A DNA stretch of 52,663 nt from Planctomycetota bacterium (GTDB lineage: Bacteria > Planctomycetota > GCA-002687715). Of the stretch, positions 26,996 to 34,100 are shown one piece after another; the stretch's first letter is position 1; the number at the start of each line of letters is the position of its first letter. Below the pieces are notes generated by a model. It was given only the letters and a program-made list of their open reading frames with translations. It did no database searches and had not been told where the DNA came from. A program made the translations under genes and the position numbers. The DNA is taken from assembly GCA_002683135.1 (NCBI GenBank), contig NYSS01000092.1:1-52663 (forward strand), read 5' to 3'.

Positions 26996-28885
26996 CTATC
27001 CCGCTTGTGCTTCGTAGAGGCGCCGGTAGGCGCCGCGACGTTCCATGAGCTCGGCGTGCGTGCCCTCTTCGACGATGCGCCCTGCCTCCATCACGAGGAT
27101 GCGGTCTGCGTTCAGGATCGTGGAGAGTCGGTGGGCGATGACCAGCGCGGTCCGTTGTTCGAGGAGGTTGTCCAACGCGGCCTGGACCCTCCGTTCGGCC
27201 CGAGTATCGAGGTTACTGGTCGCTTCGTCCAAGAGGAGGAACGACGCGCCTTTGAGGACGGCGCGCGCGATGGTGATGCGCTGCAGTTGTCCGCCGGAGA
27301 GGCGCGCGCCGCGTTCGCCGACGATCGTCTCGTAACCCTCCGGTAGCGCCATGATGTCCTCATGGATGTGGGCCGCGCCGGCGGCGCGCTCGATCTCGTC
27401 GAGGGAGGCCCCCGGGCGGCCGTATGCGATGTTGGCCCGCACGGTGGTGTTGAAGAGGAAGGAGTCCTGGCTCACGACGGCGACCTGCGCCAGGAGGCTC
27501 GACCGGGAAGCGTCGGACAGGGGGACTCCGTCGACCGTGATGCGCCCGGTGGTGGGTTCGTAGAAGCGGAAGATGAGGTCAGCCACGGTGGACTTGCCCG
27601 ATCCGGACGGCCCGACCAGGGCCACTGTGGAGCCCGCCGGGATCTTGAAGCTCAGGTCACGTAGTACGGGGCCGTCGCTGCCTTCGTAGGCAAATCCGAC
27701 GTGGTCGAAGTGGATCCCCTCGCTTATGGGGCCGATCTCGCGGGCGTCCCGGTCTTCGTCATCTTCGACATCGTTGTCGAGCAGCTCAAAGACACGGGCT
27801 GCGGCGGCGAGCGACGTCTGCCAGCGGTTGTACGCGGTCGAGAGGCGTCGCACCGGCCGGTACATCGAAGCGAGCGCGACGATGAAGGACAGCAGGGTCG
27901 AACCCTGCACGCCCCAACGATTTCCGACGACCAGGTAAGAGCCGCCGACCAGTACGGAGGCGAGGACGAGCCCATAGATCGCGTCCATGAGCGCCTTACC
28001 GGTCGCCTTTGTGCGGACGAGCCGGATCTGACGCCGGGCCCAACCTCCGTTGACGTGCCGGTAGCGTTCCAGCTCCGCCTCCTCCATACGGTATGCGCGC
28101 ACAACGCGCATTCCGGAGAGGACCTGGTTGAGCGACTCGGTCGCCTCACCGAGCGACGCGAGCGTCCGTTGGCTGCGCTTGTTCACGAGCTTGCCGAGCA
28201 GCAGCATCGGGAGGAACACGAAGGGGAACGAAACCAGCGCACACAGGGCGAGCTGCCAGCTCAGAGAGAACGCCACGAGCACGGCGCCGAGGAGCAGGAA
28301 CGGCTGGAACAGGATCTGGGAGGCGAAGAGGCTGATCGTCAGATACGTCGTCTGGACGTCGTTCGAGAACCGGGAGACCACTTCGCCGAGACGCGTGCCG
28401 ATGAACTGCCCCATGGGGAGGCGGACGATGCGCGCGAGCAGGTCGTTGCGGAGGTCATGGATGATCCGCGTCGCGAGGTACTTGGAGAGGTATTCGTTGA
28501 AGAACCGTGCGATCGCGCCGAGGGTGACCGTCACGATGATCAACCCGGCGACGAGCCACGCTACCTGGAGGCGCCCGTCCGCCGCGCCTTGACCGATGGC
28601 GTCAGCGAGGCGTCCGCTCTGCTCCACGATCCACTGGTCGAAGAAACCGAGGTCTTCCGTTGGCCCGTTCTCCGAGAGGACGTGATCGATGAACAGCTTG
28701 GGGAGGAGGATGGGGAAAGCTTGGGTGAGGCCAGCGATCAGTGATGACAGGAGCGCGGCAACGATGACGCCGCGGTATCTGAGCGCTCTCCCGAGCAAGC
28801 GTCGGGTTACCGCTTGGCGGCTGGGGGCGGAAACGGGTTGCTTCGACGTGTCCATGGGGCGTTTTCCAGCGCCCTTAGGTATCAT
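26996..28885 (-). CDS. MsbA-like ABC exporter (permease and ATPase fused)
   Basis: 629 residues. About six transmembrane helices occupy residues 35-330 and the nucleotide-binding domain follows from about 395. Walker A is at 425-432 (GPSGSGKST), the signature LSGGQLQRITIARAVLKGA, Walker B FLLLDEATSNLD and the switch AHRLSTI. The half-transporter organisation and length match MsbA-type lipid A or multidrug exporters, which work as homodimers in the inner membrane. The lptB gene in the next operon fits an envelope-lipid role, but substrate is not shown by sequence. ATG 28885 is used; an in-frame ATG ten codons later (MDTSKQ) is an alternative. Confidence 0.9.
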   Translation of the reverse strand: MIPKGAGKRPMDTSKQPVSAPSRQAVTRRLLGRALRYRGVIVAALLSSLIAGLTQAFPILLPKLFIDHVLSENGPTEDLGFFDQWIVEQSGRLADAIGQGAADGRLQVAWLVAGLIIVTVTLGAIARFFNEYLSKYLATRIIHDLRNDLLARIVRLPMGQFIGTRLGEVVSRFSNDVQTTYLTISLFASQILFQPFLLLGAVLVAFSLSWQLALCALVSFPFVFLPMLLLGKLVNKRSQRTLASLGEATESLNQVLSGMRVVRAYRMEEAELERYRHVNGGWARRQIRLVRTKATGKALMDAIYGLVLASVLVGGSYLVVGNRWGVQGSTLLSFIVALASMYRPVRRLSTAYNRWQTSLAAAARVFELLDNDVEDDEDRDAREIGPISEGIHFDHVGFAYEGSDGPVLRDLSFKIPAGSTVALVGPSGSGKSTVADLIFRFYEPTTGRITVDGVPLSDASRSSLLAQVAVVSQDSFLFNTTVRANIAYGRPGASLDEIERAAGAAHIHEDIMALPEGYETIVGERGARLSGGQLQRITIARAVLKGASFLLLDEATSNLDTRAERRVQAALDNLLEQRTALVIAHRLSTILNADRILVMEAGRIVEEGTHAELMERRGAYRRLYEAQAG

Positions 28886-29057
28886 TCCAAGTCGGTGAGC
28901 AACAAGGGTTTGAGTGAGGGCTCAGTTGGGCTGCTCCCGGGCTTCGGTCGACGATCCGTCGTTGCCCGAGCCACCGGCGACGTATGAGGGACGGGAAGTG
29001 CGCCCAGGTTCAGTGTTTGCGTAGCTTATGTGGGACGGACTTCGATCGGAGGAGACG

Positions 29058-31193
29058 ATGCGACCCCGCACTCTGGTGACCTTGCTGATGCTCGCGAATC
29101 TCCTCGCGATGGCTACGGCCCAGGTCTCGCCGCCGACCCTTTTACCCCGGAGTCCCCCGACTGGTACCTACGCTCCGCCGGGGGGCGGCACCCTGTCGCC
29201 ACCTGGCGCCGTCGGTGGTGGCGCGCTCGGAAATCCCGGCGCTCCCGGCATGGGCGGTGGCGCCGCTCCCGGGGGGCAGACGGGTAACGGAGCGGGCGGT
29301 GACCCGGGTGCGGGATCGGGACAGCCGACCCTGCCGTGGCTCGGCAGGCCGAGCCACGTTGGCGTGACCGCGCCGGCGCCCCATCCGCCGGGGCCGGGGC
29401 TCCCCGCGCCTCCCATTGGCCCGGGGCCGCCACCCGGCCCGCCGGTCAATCCCAGCGGCAAGCCGCGACCCGTCGGCCGCACGACCAGCACCCCGTACGG
29501 GCTCCCGTTTGCGTACGACCGCTGGGAGAATTGGTGGATGCTCAATCGCGACCACTACCTGGATGTCAGTCGCAGCTTCGCGGACCGTGCGCAGAGCGCC
29601 GAGATGTCCGGGGACACATTCCTCGGCGCGACGATCGAGGATCATCTGGCGGCGCCGATCTCCTCGCATCGCGCCACCGTGGGGCGCATGCTGATCCCCA
29701 TCCTGCGCGCGTCGCTTGATCATCCGAGCGCGGTCGTGCGGGGCGAGGCGGCGCTGGCGCTCGGCAAGGTCGGCGGCGTCGACGACGTCGAGCTGCTCAC
29801 GGGTATCACCCGAGACAGCAATGGCTACGTCCGCCAGTGCGGTTTGCTGGCGCTCGGGCTAACGGCCGCGCCTGCGGCTTTGCCGCCGCTGCATGCGTTC
29901 GTGTCATCGAACCGGAGGCTGGACACCGATCGGGCGGTGGCCGCGCTCGCCCTCGGGATCCAGGGGGACCCCGCCTCGTTGGCCCCTCTCGCCTCAGTGC
30001 TTTACCGCCAGGGTGCGAATCGCAACGTCGTCGCTTCCGCGTTGTACGCGCTCGGCTTCATCCCGCACGTCGACGCGACCGTCACGCTGATGGGGTTTGT
30101 CCGTGAGCACAGCAACGCGGGGGATCTGCGTGCCGTCGGCACCCTGGCGCTCGGCAAGCAGGACGACACCGCGCTGGTCCCTGCATTACTGCGTCTGTTG
30201 CAGGACTCCTGTGTGCACGTCCGCCGCTCCGCTGCCCTCGCTCTGGGTCACGTCTCCTACGCCTCGCCCCTGTGGGCGCGCATGGACGGGCTGCGCAAGA
30301 GGCTCGCTGGTTGGGAGGCGGCTCGGACCCTCAGCCCCGAAGCGCGTCGACGCTTCGTGGACCACCTCTCGCAGGTCGAGCGCAGGGCCGCGACTGAGGC
30401 CAGCAACCTTGGTCGACTATCCCGCAGGGTGGTTGAGGCGCTGGCCGCTTCCCTCGATCGCGATCGTGACCAGATGGTTCGCCACTTCTCCGCTATCGCC
30501 CTGGGCCGGATCGGTTCTTCGGAGGCGCGCATCGAATTGGTCAGGCACTACAAGCGCAAGAGCGGATTGACCGCGGCGCGTGGATTCATCGCCCTCGCCC
30601 TCGGGGTCGCGGATGCGAAGGAGGCCGCTGAAATGCTGCGCCGGGGCGTTGGCAAGAAGGGCCTCGATCCGTCGACGAAGAGCGCGCTGGCGCTCGGCCT
30701 TGGGTTGCTGGGCGACGTGGCGTCGGGCCCGCAACTCATCGACCTGACGCTGAGCCCTGGCGACGCCGGGCTGCGGGCGTCAGCGGCGATTGCCGCGGGC
30801 CTGATGAACTTCCGTGACGCGAGGATTCCGCTGCGGCGTGAATTGGCGCGCGTCCGTCACCCGGCCCTGCGCCCGAACATCGGCCTGGCGCTGGGGCTCC
30901 TCGGCGACCGCGAGGCGCTCGACACGCTGGAAATGCTGGCGCTCGAGGGCGGATCGACGGTCACGCGCGTCCAGGCGGTGCAATCTCTCGCGTCCGTGCG
31001 CGACCTCGCCAGCATTGACATCCTGGTCACCTTGCTGAAGGGACCCCGCATCATTGATCGCACCCGCGCCGCTGCTCTCCACGCGGCGGGACAGATCGCG
31101 GAGAAGGGGGTGCTCCCGGGTATGGAGCCCCTGGCTCGGGACTGGAACTACCTGCTGCCCTTCAACCTGATCAACGACGTCGTGCTGAGATGA
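29058..31193 (+). CDS. Secreted HEAT-repeat protein with Pro/Gly-rich linker
   Basis: 711 residues from ATG 29058, supported by GGAGGAG just upstream. Residues 1-22 form a signal peptide. Residues about 25-140 are almost entirely Pro, Gly, Ala, Ser and Thr and are probably disordered. From about 200 to the end there are roughly a dozen HEAT/PBS-lyase-like repeats with recurrent ALALG motifs (GEAALALGKVGGVDDVELL, AVAALALGIQGDP and so on). Such proteins act as binding scaffolds; no catalytic motif is seen. It ends directly against the convergent birA gene: its TGA abuts the birA stop. Function unknown. Confidence 0.85.
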   Translation: MRPRTLVTLLMLANLLAMATAQVSPPTLLPRSPPTGTYAPPGGGTLSPPGAVGGGALGNPGAPGMGGGAAPGGQTGNGAGGDPGAGSGQPTLPWLGRPSHVGVTAPAPHPPGPGLPAPPIGPGPPPGPPVNPSGKPRPVGRTTSTPYGLPFAYDRWENWWMLNRDHYLDVSRSFADRAQSAEMSGDTFLGATIEDHLAAPISSHRATVGRMLIPILRASLDHPSAVVRGEAALALGKVGGVDDVELLTGITRDSNGYVRQCGLLALGLTAAPAALPPLHAFVSSNRRLDTDRAVAALALGIQGDPASLAPLASVLYRQGANRNVVASALYALGFIPHVDATVTLMGFVREHSNAGDLRAVGTLALGKQDDTALVPALLRLLQDSCVHVRRSAALALGHVSYASPLWARMDGLRKRLAGWEAARTLSPEARRRFVDHLSQVERRAATEASNLGRLSRRVVEALAASLDRDRDQMVRHFSAIALGRIGSSEARIELVRHYKRKSGLTAARGFIALALGVADAKEAAEMLRRGVGKKGLDPSTKSALALGLGLLGDVASGPQLIDLTLSPGDAGLRASAAIAAGLMNFRDARIPLRRELARVRHPALRPNIGLALGLLGDREALDTLEMLALEGGSTVTRVQAVQSLASVRDLASIDILVTLLKGPRIIDRTRAAALHAAGQIAEKGVLPGMEPLARDWNYLLPFNLINDVVLR

Positions 31194-31994
31194 TCAAGCC
31201 GATTCCGTAGCGATGACGTGGGTCGTCTCGCTGCGGAGCATCTGGACACCCATACCGGTGTCGACATGGATGCCGACGATCGGGTCCACCGCCACGACGC
31301 GGCCCTTGACCTCGAGGTCGCCGTCGACGGCCGTGATGGTGCGCCCGATGAGCAGGTCATACGGGGCCCAGGCTTCGACGATCGCGTCGGTGTTGCCTGC
31401 GTGGGCGACCTCCAGCCACTTGGCGATCGCGTCGAGAGTGGATGCCAGCAACGCCTCCCGGTCTATGTCCTGGCCCGTCGCGGCGTGCAGCGATGTCCCT
31501 GGATGGGCCATGTCCGGCGGCAGATCTGCCGGATCGAGGTGCGTGTTGATGCCAACCCCAACCACCGCGAAAGGTGCCCCCGTCTGGTCCTCGGCGAGAT
31601 CGACGAGGCACCCCGCGACCTTGTCTGAACCGAGGAACACGTCGTTGGGCCACTTGAGCTTCGCCACCATTCCGAGCTGCCCGATGGCGTCGGCGACGGC
31701 CAGCCCGATGGCGGGGGAGAGCAGACGCCGATCTTGCGGAGGCGGCGCCACGAGCACGGAGAACCACAGCCCGCGCCGGGTCGGGGAGGTCCAGTGGGTG
31801 CCGCGTCGTCCTCGTCCCTCGCTCTGCCCCTGGGCGGCGACCACGAAGCCGTTCGTCGCGCCGGTCCGCGCGCGTTCAAGGACCAGGTCAGACGTCGAAC
31901 TGACGACTCCGAGGACGTGCAGGTCGCGGGCGTACGGGTGCTTGTCCCCGAGGTGCTTGAGGACATGTGAGCGTCGGAGCGCCCGGGGGATCAC
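31194..31994 (-). CDS. birA: Biotin--[acetyl-CoA-carboxylase] ligase
   Basis: 266 residues from GTG 31994, overlapping the nadC stop by four bases (GTGA). The enzyme adenylates biotin and transfers it to a carboxyl carrier protein. Motifs seen: GRGRRG (60-65), Lys114 in KWPNDV, GVGINTHL. There is no N-terminal winged helix, so this is the catalytic-only form and would not act as the E. coli-type repressor. The C-terminal SH3-like domain is present (GRVVAVDPIVGIHVDT). Confidence 0.94.
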   Translation of the reverse strand: MIPRALRRSHVLKHLGDKHPYARDLHVLGVVSSTSDLVLERARTGATNGFVVAAQGQSEGRGRRGTHWTSPTRRGLWFSVLVAPPPQDRRLLSPAIGLAVADAIGQLGMVAKLKWPNDVFLGSDKVAGCLVDLAEDQTGAPFAVVGVGINTHLDPADLPPDMAHPGTSLHAATGQDIDREALLASTLDAIAKWLEVAHAGNTDAIVEAWAPYDLLIGRTITAVDGDLEVKGRVVAVDPIVGIHVDTGMGVQMLRSETTHVIATESA

Positions 31995-32875
31995 GGCAGC
32001 GGCTCCACATCCAGAGCCAGGTCGAGGGCGTGCGCGGAGTGGGTGAGCGCACCGACCGAAATGCGGTCGACCCCGAGGCGGGAGAGGGCCTTTATGCGCT
32101 CAAGGGTGACGCTGCCAGAGGCTTCGATCAGCGGGGGGGGAGGTCCGTTGGTGTCTCGGCGGCGGACGGCCTCGGCGACCATGTCGTCGGAGAACTCGTC
32201 GAGCATGACGATGTCCGGCGCTTCTGCGAGCGCGGCGTCGAATTGGTCGAGGTTTTCGACCTCGATTTCGATGGGTACAGCGTCGCCCGCGGCTCGCGCG
32301 CGACGGATCCCCTCGCGAACACCGTCCGGACTCTGCTCGTGACCGGCGAACGCAAGATGGTTTTCTTTCACGAGGATCATGTCGGCGAGGTTCATGCGGT
32401 GGTTGAGCCCCCCTCCACATGTGACGGCGTACTTGTCGAGGGCTCGCCAACCGGGACAGGTCTTCCGAGTCTCCTGGATGCGGGTCCGGGTGCCGCGGGC
32501 GGCCTCGACGTATTCGGCGGTCGTCGTCGCGATGCCCGACATCCGTTGGATGAAGTTGAGCAGGGTGCGTTCGAGTCCCAGCAGGTCGCGGGCGGGGCCC
32601 GACAGGGTCGCGACGACGTCCCCGATTGCGACCGCTGCGCCATCCGTCGCGGCGGTGTCGATCGCGATGTGGGGGAAACGTTCGCGCAGGGGCGAACCCT
32701 CATCGAGCAGTACCAGTCCCGCGATCACCCCTGCGGCGCGAGCCACCACGCTTCCGCGCGCCTTCGCGTCGCCAGGGACGAGGGCGTGGGATGTGACATC
32801 GGAATCGACGCGGTCCTCGCCAAGCGCGAGCGAGACGAGGGCGCGGACCGTGGGGTCGCTGTTCAGCGGATGCAT
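31991..32875 (-). CDS. nadC: Nicotinate-nucleotide pyrophosphorylase (quinolinate phosphoribosyltransferase)
   Basis: 294 residues from ATG 32875; the frame runs on upstream to 33292 but the extra part overlaps a separate small gene and lacks family similarity. NadC makes nicotinate mononucleotide from quinolinate and PRPP. Characteristic segments: EDRVDSDVTS, LLNFIQRMSGIAT, TRKTCPGWRALDKYAVTCGGG with the substrate-binding Arg and Lys, MILVKENH, EIEVENLDQF and DRISVGALTHS. It is coupled to birA downstream. nadA and nadB are not in the window. Confidence 0.95.
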   Translation of the reverse strand: MHPLNSDPTVRALVSLALGEDRVDSDVTSHALVPGDAKARGSVVARAAGVIAGLVLLDEGSPLRERFPHIAIDTAATDGAAVAIGDVVATLSGPARDLLGLERTLLNFIQRMSGIATTTAEYVEAARGTRTRIQETRKTCPGWRALDKYAVTCGGGLNHRMNLADMILVKENHLAFAGHEQSPDGVREGIRRARAAGDAVPIEIEVENLDQFDAALAEAPDIVMLDEFSDDMVAEAVRRRDTNGPPPPLIEASGSVTLERIKALSRLGVDRISVGALTHSAHALDLALDVEPLP

Positions 32876-32901
32876 GGTGTCCACGCTACGACGAGACGGC
32901 G

Positions 32902-33204
32902 TCATCCACCATCGTGCTTGATCCAGGGCCACCACTGGTGCAGACGTCGTCCGCCTATTCCGGGGACCCATCGGAGGGAGCCCGGTTGAGATAGATCGAG
33001 CTCGGCGCGTATCAGAATGATCTTCTCGACGAGGGCTTCTCCTGCTCCGTCGAGGATGAGCAGGTCGCATCGTGGGGAGGACGCGGGGCTCAGCTGACCT
33101 GCCCGCATGGTCGCCGGCTGGCTCCGGTCGGCGAGGTTCCCGATGAGGGCGAGGCTGGAGGCCAGAAGGAGAGGGCCCATAAATGCATAAGGTGTTTCTT
33201 CCAT
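32902..33204 (-). CDS. Small exported or membrane-anchored helix-hairpin-helix (ComEA-like) protein
   Basis: 100 residues. An N-terminal hydrophobic segment (MGPLLLASSLALIGNLA, about 9-25) is followed by a short linker and a C-terminal LDLSQPGSLRWVPGIGGRR. That ending resembles the helix-hairpin-helix of ComEA-type DNA-binding proteins, whose hallmark is xLPGIGxxxA. It lies 26 bases upstream of nadC on the same strand. No strong ribosome binding site is visible. If real it could bind DNA outside the membrane; this is inference from one motif. Confidence 0.5.
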   Translation of the reverse strand: MEETPYAFMGPLLLASSLALIGNLADRSQPATMRAGQLSPASSPRCDLLILDGAGEALVEKIILIRAELDLSQPGSLRWVPGIGGRRLHQWWPWIKHDGG

Positions 33205-33405
33205 TGTGTTTGAGCCATTTCAGTCCGAGCTCCAAGTGGCTTCCAGACCGCCAAAATGGCGTCGATCTCGGACCCAAATCTCTGGTAATCAAGTAAATAC
33301 GTCGACTCGGTTAGACCGATAGAGGGCGTGTTCGGGGAAAGGGAGCCCCGGTGTCGGGAGGTCGGTCGGATTGAGTGTCGCGTCCATTAGACCCCCCTGT
33401 TCATG

Positions 33406-33434
33406 TTGACCCTGGCCTTAAGACTCATTAGAGT
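33406..33434 (+). promoter_or_regulatory. Probable sigma70-type promoter of the HU gene
   Basis: TTGACC (33406-33411) and TAGAGT (33429-33434) are exactly 17 bases apart. The -35 box matches consensus at five of six positions by type and the -10 at four of six. It is 94 bases upstream of the HU start codon, leaving an untranslated leader of about 85 bases. Confidence 0.55.
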
Positions 33435-33437
33435 CTT
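33420..33437. promoter_or_regulatory. Perfect 7-4-7 palindrome overlapping the -10 box
   Basis: AAGACTC, four bases ATTA, then GAGTCTT. The right half covers the proposed -10 box, the classic place for a repressor operator. It could instead be a chance repeat; no regulator gene is adjacent. Confidence 0.5.
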
Positions 33438-33492
33438 GGTTTAGGAGCGTTCTCCCAGGGAGCCCCGGCCGTTCGAGGGACTCCTGATGGGA

Positions 33493-33510
33493 CCTTCCGC
33501 TACGGGAAGG
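33493..33510 (+). promoter_or_regulatory. Leader hairpin upstream of HU start
   Basis: CCTTCC, six-base loop GCTACG, GGAAGG: a six-pair stem 17 bases before the HU ATG, just ahead of the GAGGAGAGAGGA ribosome binding region. It may affect translation or mRNA stability. Confidence 0.4.
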
Positions 33511-33527
33511 CGTCCGAGGAGAGAGGA

Positions 33528-33878
33528 ATGTCGACGATCACCAAGAAGGAACTCGTCAACCGCATCGCGGCGAAAACGAAGCAGACGAAAATCGTCACCA
33601 AGGACGTCATCCAGATGTTCCTTGATGAGATCGTGAGCGAGCTCGGCCGCGGGAACCGCTTGGAGTTCAGGGAGTTCGGCGTTTTCGAGATCAAGCAGCG
33701 CGCGGCTCGGAAGGCTCAGAATCCCCGCACCCTCCAAAAGGTGCACGTGCCGGCGAAGCGCGTGGTCAAGTTCAAGGTCGGTCGCAGCATGAAAGAAGCA
33801 GTCGACCGCCTTGCCGGCGAGCCCGCGGACGTCCCAGCGTCCGGTAACGGGACGGAGCCGGGCCTCGGCGCTTTGTAG
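33528..33878 (+). CDS. HU/IHF family DNA-binding protein
   Basis: 116 residues, slightly longer than the usual 90-100 because of a C-terminal Gly/Pro/Ala tail. The conserved core is present: TKKELVNRIA, VIQMFLDEIVSELGRGNRLEFREFGVFEIKQR and the DNA-binding arm RKAQNPRT followed by VPAKRVVKFKVGRSMKEAV. It bends and compacts DNA as a dimer. HU and IHF cannot be separated on sequence alone here. A strong purine-rich ribosome binding site lies before the ATG. Confidence 0.92.
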   Translation: MSTITKKELVNRIAAKTKQTKIVTKDVIQMFLDEIVSELGRGNRLEFREFGVFEIKQRAARKAQNPRTLQKVHVPAKRVVKFKVGRSMKEAVDRLAGEPADVPASGNGTEPGLGAL

Positions 33879-33951
33879 TCGTTGCGGATCGTGGGGCGCA
33901 CGGTCAGGAGACTGTCCCCCACGGCCGGTAGCGTGTCGGTGGAGATCCACC

Positions 33952-34023
33952 ATGCGCCACGTGATCAACGACTTACTCGCTGCAGCGACCATCCTCTTGC
34001 TCGTGTGTCTCACCTTGTGCTGA
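33952..34023 (+). CDS. Possible 23-residue membrane miniprotein
   Basis: ATG to TGA, 23 codons. After a short polar start (MRHVIND) it is one hydrophobic helix (LLAAATILLLVCLTLC). GGAG lies eight bases before the ATG, inside the palindrome GGTGGA-GA-TCCACC (33938-33951). It fills part of the 222-base gap between HU and mutS2. No homology can be claimed; it may be chance. Confidence 0.3.
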   Translation: MRHVINDLLAAATILLLVCLTLC

Positions 34024-34100
34024 CGGTCGCCGCTTTTCGTCGTCCGCACGATTGATAGCCTCGCTCCCCGTGGCGATCGGGTTCGGCGTGCGGAATAGCG

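Larger units (their letters stand above)
33205..33527. other. Intergenic region upstream of HU gene
   Basis: 323 bases between the divergent small helix-hairpin-helix gene and the HU-type gene. I find no gene in it. It is less GC-rich than its surroundings around 33270-33310. It holds the HU promoter candidate, an overlapping palindrome and a leader hairpin, listed separately. Confidence 0.7.

Noticed and set aside
32876..33292. N-terminal extension of NadC to 33292
   Set aside because: The extension is Arg/Pro-rich, has no family similarity and overlaps the small gene at 32902-33204; the family start is at 32875.
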